Below are positions 1 to 7,466 of a stretch of DNA of 17,539 bases, in pieces (the stretch's first letter is position 1; every line of letters starts with the position of its first letter). The position numbers and the translations under genes are program-made. The stretch covers positions 1-17,539 of the forward strand of contig JBCCFC010000102.1 of assembly GCA_039029935.1 (NCBI GenBank), written 5' to 3'. The notes beneath the pieces are model-generated. The model did no database searches. It worked only from the letters and a program-made list of their open reading frames with translations, and was not told where the DNA came from. Origin of the DNA: G039029935 sp039029935. GTDB taxonomy: Bacteria; Chloroflexota; Anaerolineae; Caldilineales; Caldilineaceae.

Positions 1-2729
1 ATAATTTACAATCTCTCAAGTTGGCACAGGAAATTGGAGATCGAGGCATGGAGGCACACACTTATAACAACATTGCCATGAACTATGCTCGGCTCGAAAA
101 TTTTGCCCAAGTCAATGATATGCTCCATCGTGCGCTCCAGCTCTTTCAAACCCTCAATGATACCCGTGGAACAACGCTTGCCTACAACAACTTAGCCATG
201 CTACACACAACAGAAGAGGCGTATGCAGAGGCACTAGAAGAGGCTCTCAAAGGTTGGGATATTGCCAAGTCGAGTTCGATGACTGATTTGCAAACAACGC
301 TGCTTGACACGCTGGGTCAAATTTATACCAAAATGGAACATTATGACCAAGCATTGAAATATCTGAACACGGGGAGACGCATTGCAGAAACGCATGACCT
401 CAAACGTGATTTGGTCTATGCTGATTTAAATATCGCCCGCATTTATCATCAACAACAGAGGTATATCGAAGCGATTGCCCAAGCGACCCGTGCATTGACG
501 TTGGCAGAGTGGTTGGATAGTCAACAGACACTGTTTGAGTGCCATGAATTGTTAGCGGATGCATACCAAGCCGTGGGAAATTTTGAATGTTCTTTGTCTC
601 ATCACAAACAATTTCATGGTTTACACAGCACTGTCTTTGCCGAGGATCGTGACCGTAATTTTGCGAGGCTAGAGGTGCGCTATCGCACCGAGGCGGCGAA
701 AAAAGAGATGGAAATCTATCGCCAAAAAAATGCCGAGCTTGAGTACGAGATTACAGAGCGTAAAAAAGTGGAAGAAGCCTTGGTCAAGGCCAAAGAGTCG
801 GCAGAGATTGCGAATCATGCAAAGAGCCGTTGTATTGCGACGATGAGTCATGAACTGCGTACACCGCTCAATGGTATTTTGGGCTATACACAGTTGCTGA
901 TGCATGATCCCCATTTAAATACCGACCAGCAGGAAGGGGTGGATATCATTCACCGCAGCGGGACACATCTGTTGACATTGATCAATGATATTTTGGATAT
1001 ATCTAAAATCGAAGCCAAGCAAGTCACGCTGGAAACCTCGGAAATTTATTTATCCTCATTTCTGGATGGTATCATCGCCATGATGCGCATGAACGCAGAA
1101 AATAATGGCCTCGTCCTCCAAGCATTTATAGAACCCAATCTACCCCGTCGTGTCATTGCGGATGAGAAGCGCCTTCGTCAGGTGCTGATTAACCTGTTGG
1201 GCAATGCGATTAAGTTTACACAACGGGGACGTGTTGCATTCAAAGTTTTGCACATTGAGCAGGCACGTCAACAGATTACAGGCAACATCAGCAGTGACAT
1301 CAACAAGGACATCAACAAGGACATCAGCAGTGACATCAAAAATAAACAAAGCAAAAAATATAGTCAATCAAAAGCGGATAGAGATACAGATTTAATCAAC
1401 TATCTGGGCGATATTAAGACGAATGAGGAGCAGGTTGAAAGTGGTTTGTACAACAACAATCAGCATATAGAACAAAAACGAGTGCGACTCCATTTTGAAA
1501 TACGCGACACGGGTGTTGGCATTGCCCCTGAAAACCTTGGTCAAATTTTTCAGCCCTTTGAGCAGGTCGGCGACCGTCAAAAGCAACGAGCAGGAACAGG
1601 GTTAGGATTGGCAATCAGCCAAGAATTTATTCAAGCAATGGGTAGCCAAATCTGTGTCGAAAGCAAGATTGGCAAAGGAAGCCGCTTCTGGTTTGATTTA
1701 GATTTGGCAGCCATTGATTTTCCCATGCCTACCTACACAACCTTGTCCTTGCAAAAAACACAGTCAACGATACAAACCAACGCGCCACTGCTCAATTTAA
1801 GTGCATCACATATGGCGACAATCGTTCGTTCGCAACAGAAAAAGCATGACTCGGAGGTGGCCGAGGTTGATAGCTTAGATGGCACAGTTGTTGATGGCAC
1901 AGTTGTTGATGGCACAGTTGTTGATATAAGTGTGGCGGGTGGGGCAACAACGGTTCATGCAGCACAGAGTGGTGATTATAGAATCAACACCTTTCAGCAA
2001 AATACCATGAATCGCCAACCTGCTAAAATCCGCTACGAGGGTGCGCCATTACGGTTAATGGTGGTTGTCGATGATATGACAAATCGCAGGGTCCTCGAAC
2101 ACACGCTCAATTTGCTGGGGTTTGAGACGATCTTGGCGACAACAGGTGCGGAGGCCATTCGATTGGCTGAACGCTGGCAACCGCATGGTATTTTGATGGA
2201 CCTTTATATGCCCCATATGCATGGGGATGTGGCTGCACAGAAGATTCGTACACAACATCCGGACACACAGCTCATTGCTGTTTCGGCCAGCGTGTATGAG
2301 GTGCAACAAGAAGAGCATATTTTGAGTGCCTTTGATGCATTTCTGCCCAAACCTCTCAGCATTGAGCAACTTATGGAGACATTACAACGGGTTCTCTCTA
2401 TCAAGTGGGAGATTGAGTACTCGCAAACCAATACGACAAACTCGTTGTGGGGGGCATCCGCAGGTATACATCAGCGGGGTGAGACTCACAAACATCAAAC
2501 AAACCAATCTTTCTCGCTGCCATCGTCGGAAACCATTCAATATTTACATCAATTAGCCCGTCGTGGTGATATGTTAACATTACAAACTGAGCTAAAAGAC
2601 TTGCAAACGATGGATAGCGCATTATACTCTTTTACAGATCAATTTTTAGAGCTTGCGAAAACGTTTGATGATGAGGAAATCATCGCTCGATTGGAAAATT
2701 ATTTAAAGAATGAATACATTGAATCATAA
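1..2729 (+). CDS. TPR-containing hybrid histidine kinase (5' partial)
   Basis: Membrane-free hybrid sensor kinase that autophosphorylates a histidine and passes phosphate to its own receiver. The frame is open to the left edge and the first residues read as the end of a TPR helix, so the true start lies upstream. I number from the TTG at 21. Residues 1-215 are tetratricopeptide repeats, a likely protein-partner sensor. Residues 215-265 form a charged coiled coil. HisKA follows with MSHELRTPL and phospho-acceptor H277. HATPase has N-box N395, G1 box D496 (DTGVG) and G2 box at G525 (GTGLGLA). A receiver spans about 675-790 with D684/D685, phospho-Asp D727 and K777. A helical tail of about 65 residues ends the protein. 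Oddity: N395 and D496 are 101 residues apart, because a K/N/D-rich low-complexity insertion containing a 12-bp minisatellite interrupts the ATPase domain. The ligand is unknown. It overlaps the next kinase gene by 20 bp. Confidence 0.93.
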   Translation, partial: NLQSLKLAQEIGDRGMEAHTYNNIAMNYARLENFAQVNDMLHRALQLFQTLNDTRGTTLAYNNLAMLHTTEEAYAEALEEALKGWDIAKSSSMTDLQTTLLDTLGQIYTKMEHYDQALKYLNTGRRIAETHDLKRDLVYADLNIARIYHQQQRYIEAIAQATRALTLAEWLDSQQTLFECHELLADAYQAVGNFECSLSHHKQFHGLHSTVFAEDRDRNFARLEVRYRTEAAKKEMEIYRQKNAELEYEITERKKVEEALVKAKESAEIANHAKSRCIATMSHELRTPLNGILGYTQLLMHDPHLNTDQQEGVDIIHRSGTHLLTLINDILDISKIEAKQVTLETSEIYLSSFLDGIIAMMRMNAENNGLVLQAFIEPNLPRRVIADEKRLRQVLINLLGNAIKFTQRGRVAFKVLHIEQARQQITGNISSDINKDINKDISSDIKNKQSKKYSQSKADRDTDLINYLGDIKTNEEQVESGLYNNNQHIEQKRVRLHFEIRDTGVGIAPENLGQIFQPFEQVGDRQKQRAGTGLGLAISQEFIQAMGSQICVESKIGKGSRFWFDLDLAAIDFPMPTYTTLSLQKTQSTIQTNAPLLNLSASHMATIVRSQQKKHDSEVAEVDSLDGTVVDGTVVDGTVVDISVAGGATTVHAAQSGDYRINTFQQNTMNRQPAKIRYEGAPLRLMVVVDDMTNRRVLEHTLNLLGFETILATTGAEAIRLAERWQPHGILMDLYMPHMHGDVAAQKIRTQHPDTQLIAVSASVYEVQQEEHILSAFDAFLPKPLSIEQLMETLQRVLSIKWEIEYSQTNTTNSLWGASAGIHQRGETHKHQTNQSFSLPSSETIQYLHQLARRGDMLTLQTELKDLQTMDSALYSFTDQFLELAKTFDDEEIIARLENYLKNEYIES
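1284..1343 (+). repeat. 12-bp in-frame minisatellite inside the kinase ATPase domain
   Basis: Five successive 12-bp units of the form RACATCARCARK begin at 1284, 1296, 1308, 1320 and 1332, the last one degenerate. They encode an N/D-I-S/N-S/K-D type tetrapeptide repeat. The array lies between the N box and G1 box of the HATPase domain of the first kinase. Because units are a multiple of three, copy-number change would keep the frame. Confidence 0.85.
1878..1925 (+). repeat. 15-bp in-frame tandem repeat (DGTVV) in the kinase-receiver linker
   Basis: Three identical copies of GATGGCACAGTTGTT at 1878, 1893 and 1908, followed by GAT. They encode DGTVV three times in the linker between the HATPase and receiver domains. 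Perfect identity suggests recent expansion by slippage. Confidence 0.9.
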
Positions 2730-4224
2730 ACAAGCAAAACCAAGAGTCAACAATACATTTTATTATCCCAACAATGAGACAGAGGATTTAACCATAGCGT
2801 CTACAGTCACCCAGTCTGGAAGCATTGCCATGCCTCATGATGGGTATAATGGCGGGTATAATGACGAGCATAATATGGTCGATCAATCCCAACACAATCA
2901 CTATGCGGCCAGCCAACATCGAACGCCTGAAAATTTATCACAGCCCTACGCAAACATGAAGAGCAATGCAGGCTATGATACAACGTTGCCCGGGCAAGCA
3001 ACGGCCACAATTTTGGTTGTAGATGATAATCCGATTAACCTTCGTGTGGTTGCCAACCATCTTCAATCGTTTGATTTTCGCATCTTGACGGCGCGCAATG
3101 GCAAAAGTGCGCTACGCCGTGCCAAAGAAACACGACCGAACTTAATTCTGCTTGATGTGATGATGCCTGATTTGAATGGTTTTGAAGTCTGCACCATGTT
3201 GAAACAAGACGCTGTGACCGAGGCTATCCCTGTGATTTTTATGACGGCACTCAACGACGAAACGTCCAAAGTGCAGGGGTTTGATGTCGGTGCGGTTGAT
3301 TATGTCACCAAGCCCATTCAGCATCTGGAGCTACAGGCACGTATCAGCACCCATCTGCGTCTCAGCAGCCTCACCAATCACTTAGAAGGCGTGGTTGAGG
3401 AGCGCACAAAACAGCTCGAGGAAGCGTTGAATCGCGAGCAGTTGTTGTCACAGGAGTTGCGTCATGCCTTGACCGAATCAGACCGGTTAAATGCGCTCCA
3501 ACAACAGATTATTCGGGGCATCTCACATGAGTTCCGCACACCCTTGACACAGATTACGTTGATTGCCGACATGATTACAAACCATTCGGATCGGCTTTCG
3601 GACGAAAAGAAGAAGCAATATCAGCATATTATCTCGCAGTCTGTGGAGCGGCTGACAACCATGCTCAACGATATTTTAACGGTTGAGCGGTTACAGACCG
3701 ATGAGTTTGCCAGCCAGCAGACCGAATGCGACATTGAAATGTTGTTACAGGACCTCGTGACCAAGGTGACAGCAAATTATCCGCATGTACGCATTGAACA
3801 AGACCTCAAAGATTTGAGCGGTCCCTTACAATTACATGAGCGTGCACTATGGACTATTATTGAACAACTACTGCAAAATGCGGTTAAATTTTCTACCCCA
3901 GACACTGATATCAGCATTGAGGTTAACCTGCGCAATCAGCTACGGTTTAACCATATCCAGACGGACGAGTATGCGGCCAAGACTCTCAGCATCAGCGTGG
4001 TGAATCAAGGCACACCTATTCCACCGGATGAAATTGAATCTATTTTCAAACCCTTCTCGCGCGGGAAAAATGCCGAATTTGTCGAAGGCATTGGGTTGGG
4101 ATTATACATTGCCGAACAACTCACATCACGGATGGGTGGCACAATTCGTGCAGAACCCCTATCGAAAACAGCACCGAATCTGGAAGGGACACGGGTGGTT
4201 GTGGATATTCCTGTTCGAGGTTGA
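2710..4224 (+). CDS. Response-regulator/histidine-kinase fusion (REC-HisKA-HATPase)
   Basis: Cytoplasmic kinase whose input domain is a receiver, so it probably takes phosphate from another kinase, plausibly its neighbour, and relays the signal. Residues 1-97 are polar and low in complexity. The receiver spans about 100-215 with acidic pair D105/D106, phospho-Asp D149 (LLDVMMPD) and K201. A coiled coil follows (about 220-262), then HisKA with GISHEFRTPL and H273. The HATPase has N-box N390 and G2 box at G460 (GIGLGL). Its G1 box reads NQGTPIP, with N432 where Asp is usual; this variant occurs in some kinases of the family and need not abolish ATP binding. The ATG at 2710 overlaps the upstream stop by 20 bp and has no clear Shine-Dalgarno, which suggests translational coupling. 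A later start inside the polar leader is possible. The TGA stop lies within the first unit of a repeat array. Confidence 0.9.
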   Translation: MNTLNHKQAKPRVNNTFYYPNNETEDLTIASTVTQSGSIAMPHDGYNGGYNDEHNMVDQSQHNHYAASQHRTPENLSQPYANMKSNAGYDTTLPGQATATILVVDDNPINLRVVANHLQSFDFRILTARNGKSALRRAKETRPNLILLDVMMPDLNGFEVCTMLKQDAVTEAIPVIFMTALNDETSKVQGFDVGAVDYVTKPIQHLELQARISTHLRLSSLTNHLEGVVEERTKQLEEALNREQLLSQELRHALTESDRLNALQQQIIRGISHEFRTPLTQITLIADMITNHSDRLSDEKKKQYQHIISQSVERLTTMLNDILTVERLQTDEFASQQTECDIEMLLQDLVTKVTANYPHVRIEQDLKDLSGPLQLHERALWTIIEQLLQNAVKFSTPDTDISIEVNLRNQLRFNHIQTDEYAAKTLSISVVNQGTPIPPDEIESIFKPFSRGKNAEFVEGIGLGLYIAEQLTSRMGGTIRAEPLSKTAPNLEGTRVVVDIPVRG

Positions 4225-4361
4225 AGAGTTGAAAGGTTGAAAGGTTGAAGGGTGGAAAATGAACACATGTCACCTTCAATCCTTCAACTCTTCAACTCTT
4301 CAACCCTTCAACTCTTCAACCCTTCAACTCTTCAACCCTTCAACTCTTCAGCTCTTCAACC
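4219..4361. repeat. Octamer repeat array with opposing blocks between convergent genes
   Basis: Five 8-bp units of the GGTTGAAR type (4219-4258) are followed by a 15-bp spacer and then eleven units of the complementary CTTCAACY type in register from 4274 to 4361. The two blocks can pair into a long hairpin whichever strand is transcribed. The left block contains the stop codon of the kinase gene and the right block ends 3 bp before the stop codon of the convergent redoxin gene. A role as a bidirectional transcription stop or transcript-end barrier is inference; neither side shows a classical GC stem plus T-run. Confidence 0.85.
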
Positions 4362-4364
4362 CTT

Positions 4365-5048
4365 CTACAACGGTTCGGCCAGTAACGCCGCAATCACGGC
4401 CTCCGTCTCCGCATATCGCCCTTCGCCAATCTTCAGATGACGAATGTTGCCTGCTTTGTCGATGATGTACATGGCGGGCCAGTAGCGGTTATGATAGGAA
4501 CGCCATGTCTTCCAATCGTTGTCGATGGCGACAGGCCATGTAACACCGAGTCGATCTACAGCCGCGCGCACATTGTCGATGTCTTTCTCAAAGGCAAATT
4601 CCGGTGTATGCACACCGATAATCTCCAGCCCCTGATCCGCATATTTGGTATACCATTCCCTCACCGAGGGAATCACATTGACACAGTTAATTCAGCCATA
4701 GGTCCAAAACTCAACAATCACCACCTTTCCACGTAAATCCTCCAGCAACAACGGCTCCGAGTTGATCCACGTTTCGTTCAAAAGTTCTGGCGCTTGGCCT
4801 CGGTTGCTCAATTTTGACAGTACGGCAATATGCTCTTTGGTCAAGCTGTCCATCGCGTGCATCTCATCGGCTGTCATCTCAGTATCCGTCGCTCGTCCCG
4901 TATCTGGCCCCGTCAACGGTGTGCCAATCGCAGGGGCTGGCGAGTTTCCCTGTGAATTAGGGAGCGCAGTAGGCATGGCGCAAGCAACCAGCGTGATGAG
5001 CAAGATGCACAACACACCGATATACATAGATGTTTGATCTGTAATCAC
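4365..5048 (-). CDS. TlpA/DipZ-like thioredoxin-fold lipoprotein, candidate selenoprotein (UxxC)
   Basis: Periplasmic-side thiol-disulfide or peroxide redoxin, 227 residues when the in-frame UGA at 4692-4694 is read as selenocysteine. The GTG at 5048 is chosen because AGGAGG (5055-5060) lies 6 nt upstream. Residues 8-22 form a hydrophobic signal ending in lipobox L20-V21-A22-C23, then a Ser/Pro/Thr-rich linker. The thioredoxin fold starts near 95 and shows the family's FWTYGxINC redox motif with Sec119 and C122, followed by VHTPEFAFEKD, a WPVAIDND segment and NRYWPAMYIID containing the usual cis-Pro region. In relatives the UGA position is Cys. The frame is intact on both sides of the UGA, and a SECIS-like hairpin sits 26 nt downstream. 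Alternatives are a nonsense mutation in a decaying gene or a sequencing error. The family assignment is firm and the Sec reading is likely. Confidence 0.8.
4655..4694 (-). promoter_or_regulatory. Candidate bacterial SECIS element with its UGA
   Basis: On the minus strand the UGA (4694-4692) is followed, after 18 nt, by an 8-bp perfect stem: ATTCCCTC (4673-4666) pairs with GAGGGAAT (4662-4655) around the three-base loop GGT (4665-4663). The loop begins 26 nt after the UGA and starts with G. Both match the known features of bacterial SECIS elements: a small apical loop with a G in its first two positions, 16-37 nt from the UGA. Folding was judged by eye only. Confidence 0.7.
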
Positions 5049-5054
5049 ACAGTA

Positions 5055-5060
5055 CCTCCT
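5055..5060 (-). promoter_or_regulatory. Shine-Dalgarno that sets the redoxin GTG start
   Basis: AGGAGG on the minus strand, 6 nt before the GTG at 5048. The in-frame ATGs at 5078 and 5063 lie upstream of or overlap this site, and the ATG at 5027 is too far from it, so GTG is the best start. Confidence 0.7.
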
Positions 5061-5103
5061 CATTTGAATAACACACATTGGTGGTTAACGCGCTGTAGAA
5101 ATA

Positions 5104-5167
5104 AGATTGGTCCAATGATGGATGAAACAATCTGATTTCATTGCTTCATCCATCATTGGACCAATCT
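5104..5167. repeat. 64-bp imperfect palindrome downstream of the cas6-like gene
   Basis: Arms 5104-5126 and 5145-5167 are perfect 23-bp inverted copies around an 18-bp partly pairing centre. In minus-strand RNA the stem is followed by a short T-rich run (TTATTTCT). It could therefore end transcripts of the RAMP/Cas6 cassette before the redoxin gene, whose ribosome-binding site lies 44 bp further on. An operator role is the alternative. Its arms do not resemble those of the 84-bp palindrome at 7467. Confidence 0.8.
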
Positions 5168-5401
5168 AACAACCTCGCCTGTTCAACCACCTTGATTTTG
5201 TACGCTTTGCAAATACAAAATCAGTGTATCACAAATGTGGCAGGCAAAATATTACGGGTTTATTAACGTCTGTTCCGTTTCCCAACGTCTAAGATAAGAC
5301 CTTTGGGGGATGACGATATGTGTTCGGAGCATAACAAGTAATTTTGCGTCACATCTCAAAGGTCTGGTCGCTCATCTCCGACAGGAAAAAGACATATGTT
5401 T
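5168..5401. other. Non-coding interval with inverted repeats (possible small RNA or 3' UTR)
   Basis: No convincing coding sequence. It holds a 10-bp perfect inverted repeat (5193-5202 with 5214-5223, 11-nt loop) and a 9-bp perfect inverted repeat AGACCTTTG/CAAAGGTCT (5297-5305 with 5357-5365) enclosing 51 nt. The motif AACGTCT occurs twice within about 30 bp near 5265-5290. If the cassette transcript reads through, this is its 3' untranslated region. It must also contain the redoxin promoter, but I see no strong -35/-10 pair. Confidence 0.5.
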
Positions 5402-6547
5402 CTATTCGCCTAAATAAAAGGTACCGCACCCCAGATGCGTGTGGTTGCCCAGATGTACAACTGAGCCTAGCACTAGATATGGAATCATAAAGGGTGGAAA
5501 TTGTGCAAAGGTCTGTGTGCCAATTCCCTGCCCTGGCATAGATTTGGGTGGGGGTTTGATCTCATGTGATCGCATATCAAACGATTTAGCGGCGTTTGCG
5601 AGCGAGTTGTAGGTAAGCGGATAGTCCTTGTGATTGCGGTTGCGTTGTCTGCGCTGGTTTGATTTTTGCCGTGCGTTGGATTGTTCAGCGGATGGCAGAT
5701 ATGATTCTGGCACCCAAATCGGCATATGCCCACCAAAGCGGTGGTTGAAGGCATAGAGCAACGCATGGAGAGAGGGTACAGTCGAATGTTTCTGCTGTTG
5801 ATTTCGTTGGTTTCCCTGTGCGTTTGATTGCCGCCTGCGTGTGTTTGAGGATGAATGTTGCGACAGGTTACGAAAATCAAAGGGGGTAATCCATGTCAGT
5901 TTGTTGATCTGCTGACGCTTACGCGAGTTGAGCGTAAAGGATAGATCGTTTGCCCATTGACGACTGGTAGGACGTACACGGAGATTGATTTCGCCCCGTC
6001 GCACAATCGGTTGCCACTGTAGCCCATTTGCCACATACACGCCGTCGATATCATAATTGCCCCAGAGACGCCCTTTTCTGCGGAATTCCGGCAAGGGACC
6101 ATACCCTGCTTCTTCAACGGCTGGCAACAGCGTCTCCAGAAAAAGCTGATGGGATGCATCATCCCCCAGAAACTTGGCTTCCCACAAAATCAGTTCATCA
6201 TGTCCATAGACAAATTTGCCCGGGTAAACATGCAAGATAACGTTGATGGGCCAGCGAATGGTTGGCGCATTTAGGTTATTGAAAAAATCGCTGCGCAAAT
6301 TCGAGCCATCTGGCACACCCACAGACGACAAATCATGTCCTAAGATTTCGGGTTCATAGGAACGCAATGAGCGCAATGCCCTGCGCCAATGCGCCGCTTC
6401 TTGGGTGGGCAGGCGATCTGCAATCATGTTGGCAAGTACATAGGAAAATTCAAGGGCTGTACAGGGCGAGACGCGCGCATAGCTGCTGTTGACGCGCAAC
6501 GCAAATAGATACCGTATCAGTTTAATTGGTGGGTCGATAGTCCACAT
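5402..6547 (-). CDS. cas6: Cas6-like RAMP endoribonuclease (pre-crRNA processing)
   Basis: Probably cleaves CRISPR precursor RNA within repeats. The N-terminal segment (IKLIRYLFALRV) suits the first RAMP strand. Residues 97-175 show the Cas6 pattern: a strand-rich part, then FLGDDASHQLFLETLLPAVEEAGYG and a basic strand. TPFDF at 221-225 corresponds to the conserved TPLR-type segment, and residues 259-280 to the following helix. The C-terminus (357-379) carries the glycine-rich loop LGSVVHLGNHTHLGCGTFYLG. This order matches the Cas6 family with C-terminal LGE-GK-T-FGLG signature. Oddity: residues 228-305 are rich in N, Q, R, S and K, unlike a compact Cas6. The G-loop has NHTH where GK-T/S is common. 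A catalytic His cannot be assigned by eye. The start overlaps the end of the upstream gene by 26 bp, so the two are one transcription unit, with a weak ribosome-binding site. It is the last gene of the cassette. Confidence 0.7.
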   Translation of the reverse strand: MWTIDPPIKLIRYLFALRVNSSYARVSPCTALEFSYVLANMIADRLPTQEAAHWRRALRSLRSYEPEILGHDLSSVGVPDGSNLRSDFFNNLNAPTIRWPINVILHVYPGKFVYGHDELILWEAKFLGDDASHQLFLETLLPAVEEAGYGPLPEFRRKGRLWGNYDIDGVYVANGLQWQPIVRRGEINLRVRPTSRQWANDLSFTLNSRKRQQINKLTWITPFDFRNLSQHSSSNTRRRQSNAQGNQRNQQQKHSTVPSLHALLYAFNHRFGGHMPIWVPESYLPSAEQSNARQKSNQRRQRNRNHKDYPLTYNSLANAAKSFDMRSHEIKPPPKSMPGQGIGTQTFAQFPPFMIPYLVLGSVVHLGNHTHLGCGTFYLGE

Positions 6548-7451
6548 AATTCATCAATTCATATAAAAAATGGATTTGATATTGAGGCCATTGGCGCATA
6601 TTCCACGCCCCAACAAGGTCGCGCCCCCGTTGGTCTAATATACGCATAAAGCGACCCCAATAAAAGGTTTGTTCCGTCTCATCGGTGGCATTGAGTAAAT
6701 CAAAGAGCAGTTGGCGGTCGTCAGAATTTAGAATCGTCCCCAGAATAAAGGCCGTTTCTAGCAACCGCAAAAACTCAGAAAATTCAAAGGTCAAGGCATT
6801 GGCAACGTGCAAATCGCTATAGGGGTCAATGCCGTCATCTTCCCCATCATCTTCGAGTACATCATAAGGATTGGTATAAAACCGTATGCGCAACAAGTCT
6901 AGCGGGTAATAGCTCTCTTTCTGCATGACGCTACACAAAATATCCCCAATGCCTAGATTATCTGACTTGGGTCCCATTGAGGGGAAAATTTGTAAATACC
7001 CCTTGAGTTCTGTGCCATGATAGAGTGCCAGTTCCTGGAGAAATGCTTGGAGGTGATGGTTATAGATCATCACGATAAAATGATTATCATCCTGCACATA
7101 GGACGCTAATATATGTGCATCTTGAAACTGATTGCCCTCGCGTAGCGGATGCGGTAAGAAACTTACATAGCCCCACACAACCAATGAACGACGCGCTTCT
7201 TTCCCTGTACGCAATGTACCGTGCCGAATGTCATGACACATGGCACAATACTCACTGCCCGGTTGAGGTGGGTATAACCAGCAACGGTGACATGGCGTAG
7301 ACAGTGCGTTGGGCACAGGGCTAGGCTGTACTTCGGATAAAATGCCCGATAGCAGTTCAAACTCGGTTGACTTTCGGCGCACCAGTCGCAAGAGCGAGAG
7401 CACCTCCGCTCCTGTGCGACAGCTCCGCAGCCAGTCGATAGTGTCTTTCAT
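6522..7451 (-). CDS. Unrecognised cassette protein with four-cysteine zinc-ribbon-like motif
   Basis: Function not recognised; 309 residues from the ATG at 7451. Residues 1-45 look helical. A likely zinc site follows: C54-x2-C57-x11-C69-x2-C72 (CHRC ... CAMC), then a basic stretch. Residues 90-192 alternate strand- and helix-like segments. Residues 193-211 are a strand-like LRIRFY region followed by a very acidic stretch (about 199-213). The last 90 residues look helical and rich in aromatics. No signal peptide or membrane segment. It sits between the multi-Cas7 gene and the cas6-like gene and overlaps the latter by 26 bp, so it is probably an accessory or structural subunit of the same system. 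The frame stays open upstream to 7511 through the palindrome, but only the ATG at 7451 gives a start outside the hairpin; no clear Shine-Dalgarno precedes it. A divergent Cas subunit cannot be excluded. Confidence 0.75.
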   Translation of the reverse strand: MKDTIDWLRSCRTGAEVLSLLRLVRRKSTEFELLSGILSEVQPSPVPNALSTPCHRCWLYPPQPGSEYCAMCHDIRHGTLRTGKEARRSLVVWGYVSFLPHPLREGNQFQDAHILASYVQDDNHFIVMIYNHHLQAFLQELALYHGTELKGYLQIFPSMGPKSDNLGIGDILCSVMQKESYYPLDLLRIRFYTNPYDVLEDDGEDDGIDPYSDLHVANALTFEFSEFLRLLETAFILGTILNSDDRQLLFDLLNATDETEQTFYWGRFMRILDQRGRDLVGAWNMRQWPQYQIHFLYELMNYVDYRPTN

Positions 7452-7466
7452 AAATTTGGTGTTTTG

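Noticed and set aside
4365..5048. Redoxin as a plain pseudogene
   Set aside because: There is no other stop or frameshift, all downstream motifs are intact, and a SECIS-like hairpin is present. It remains the main alternative if no Sec machinery exists.
4365..5078. Reading the redoxin as two separate genes (4692-5078 and 4365-4676)
   Set aside because: Both parts are in the same frame, meet at one UGA placed at the conserved redox Cys, and together make one complete thioredoxin-fold protein.
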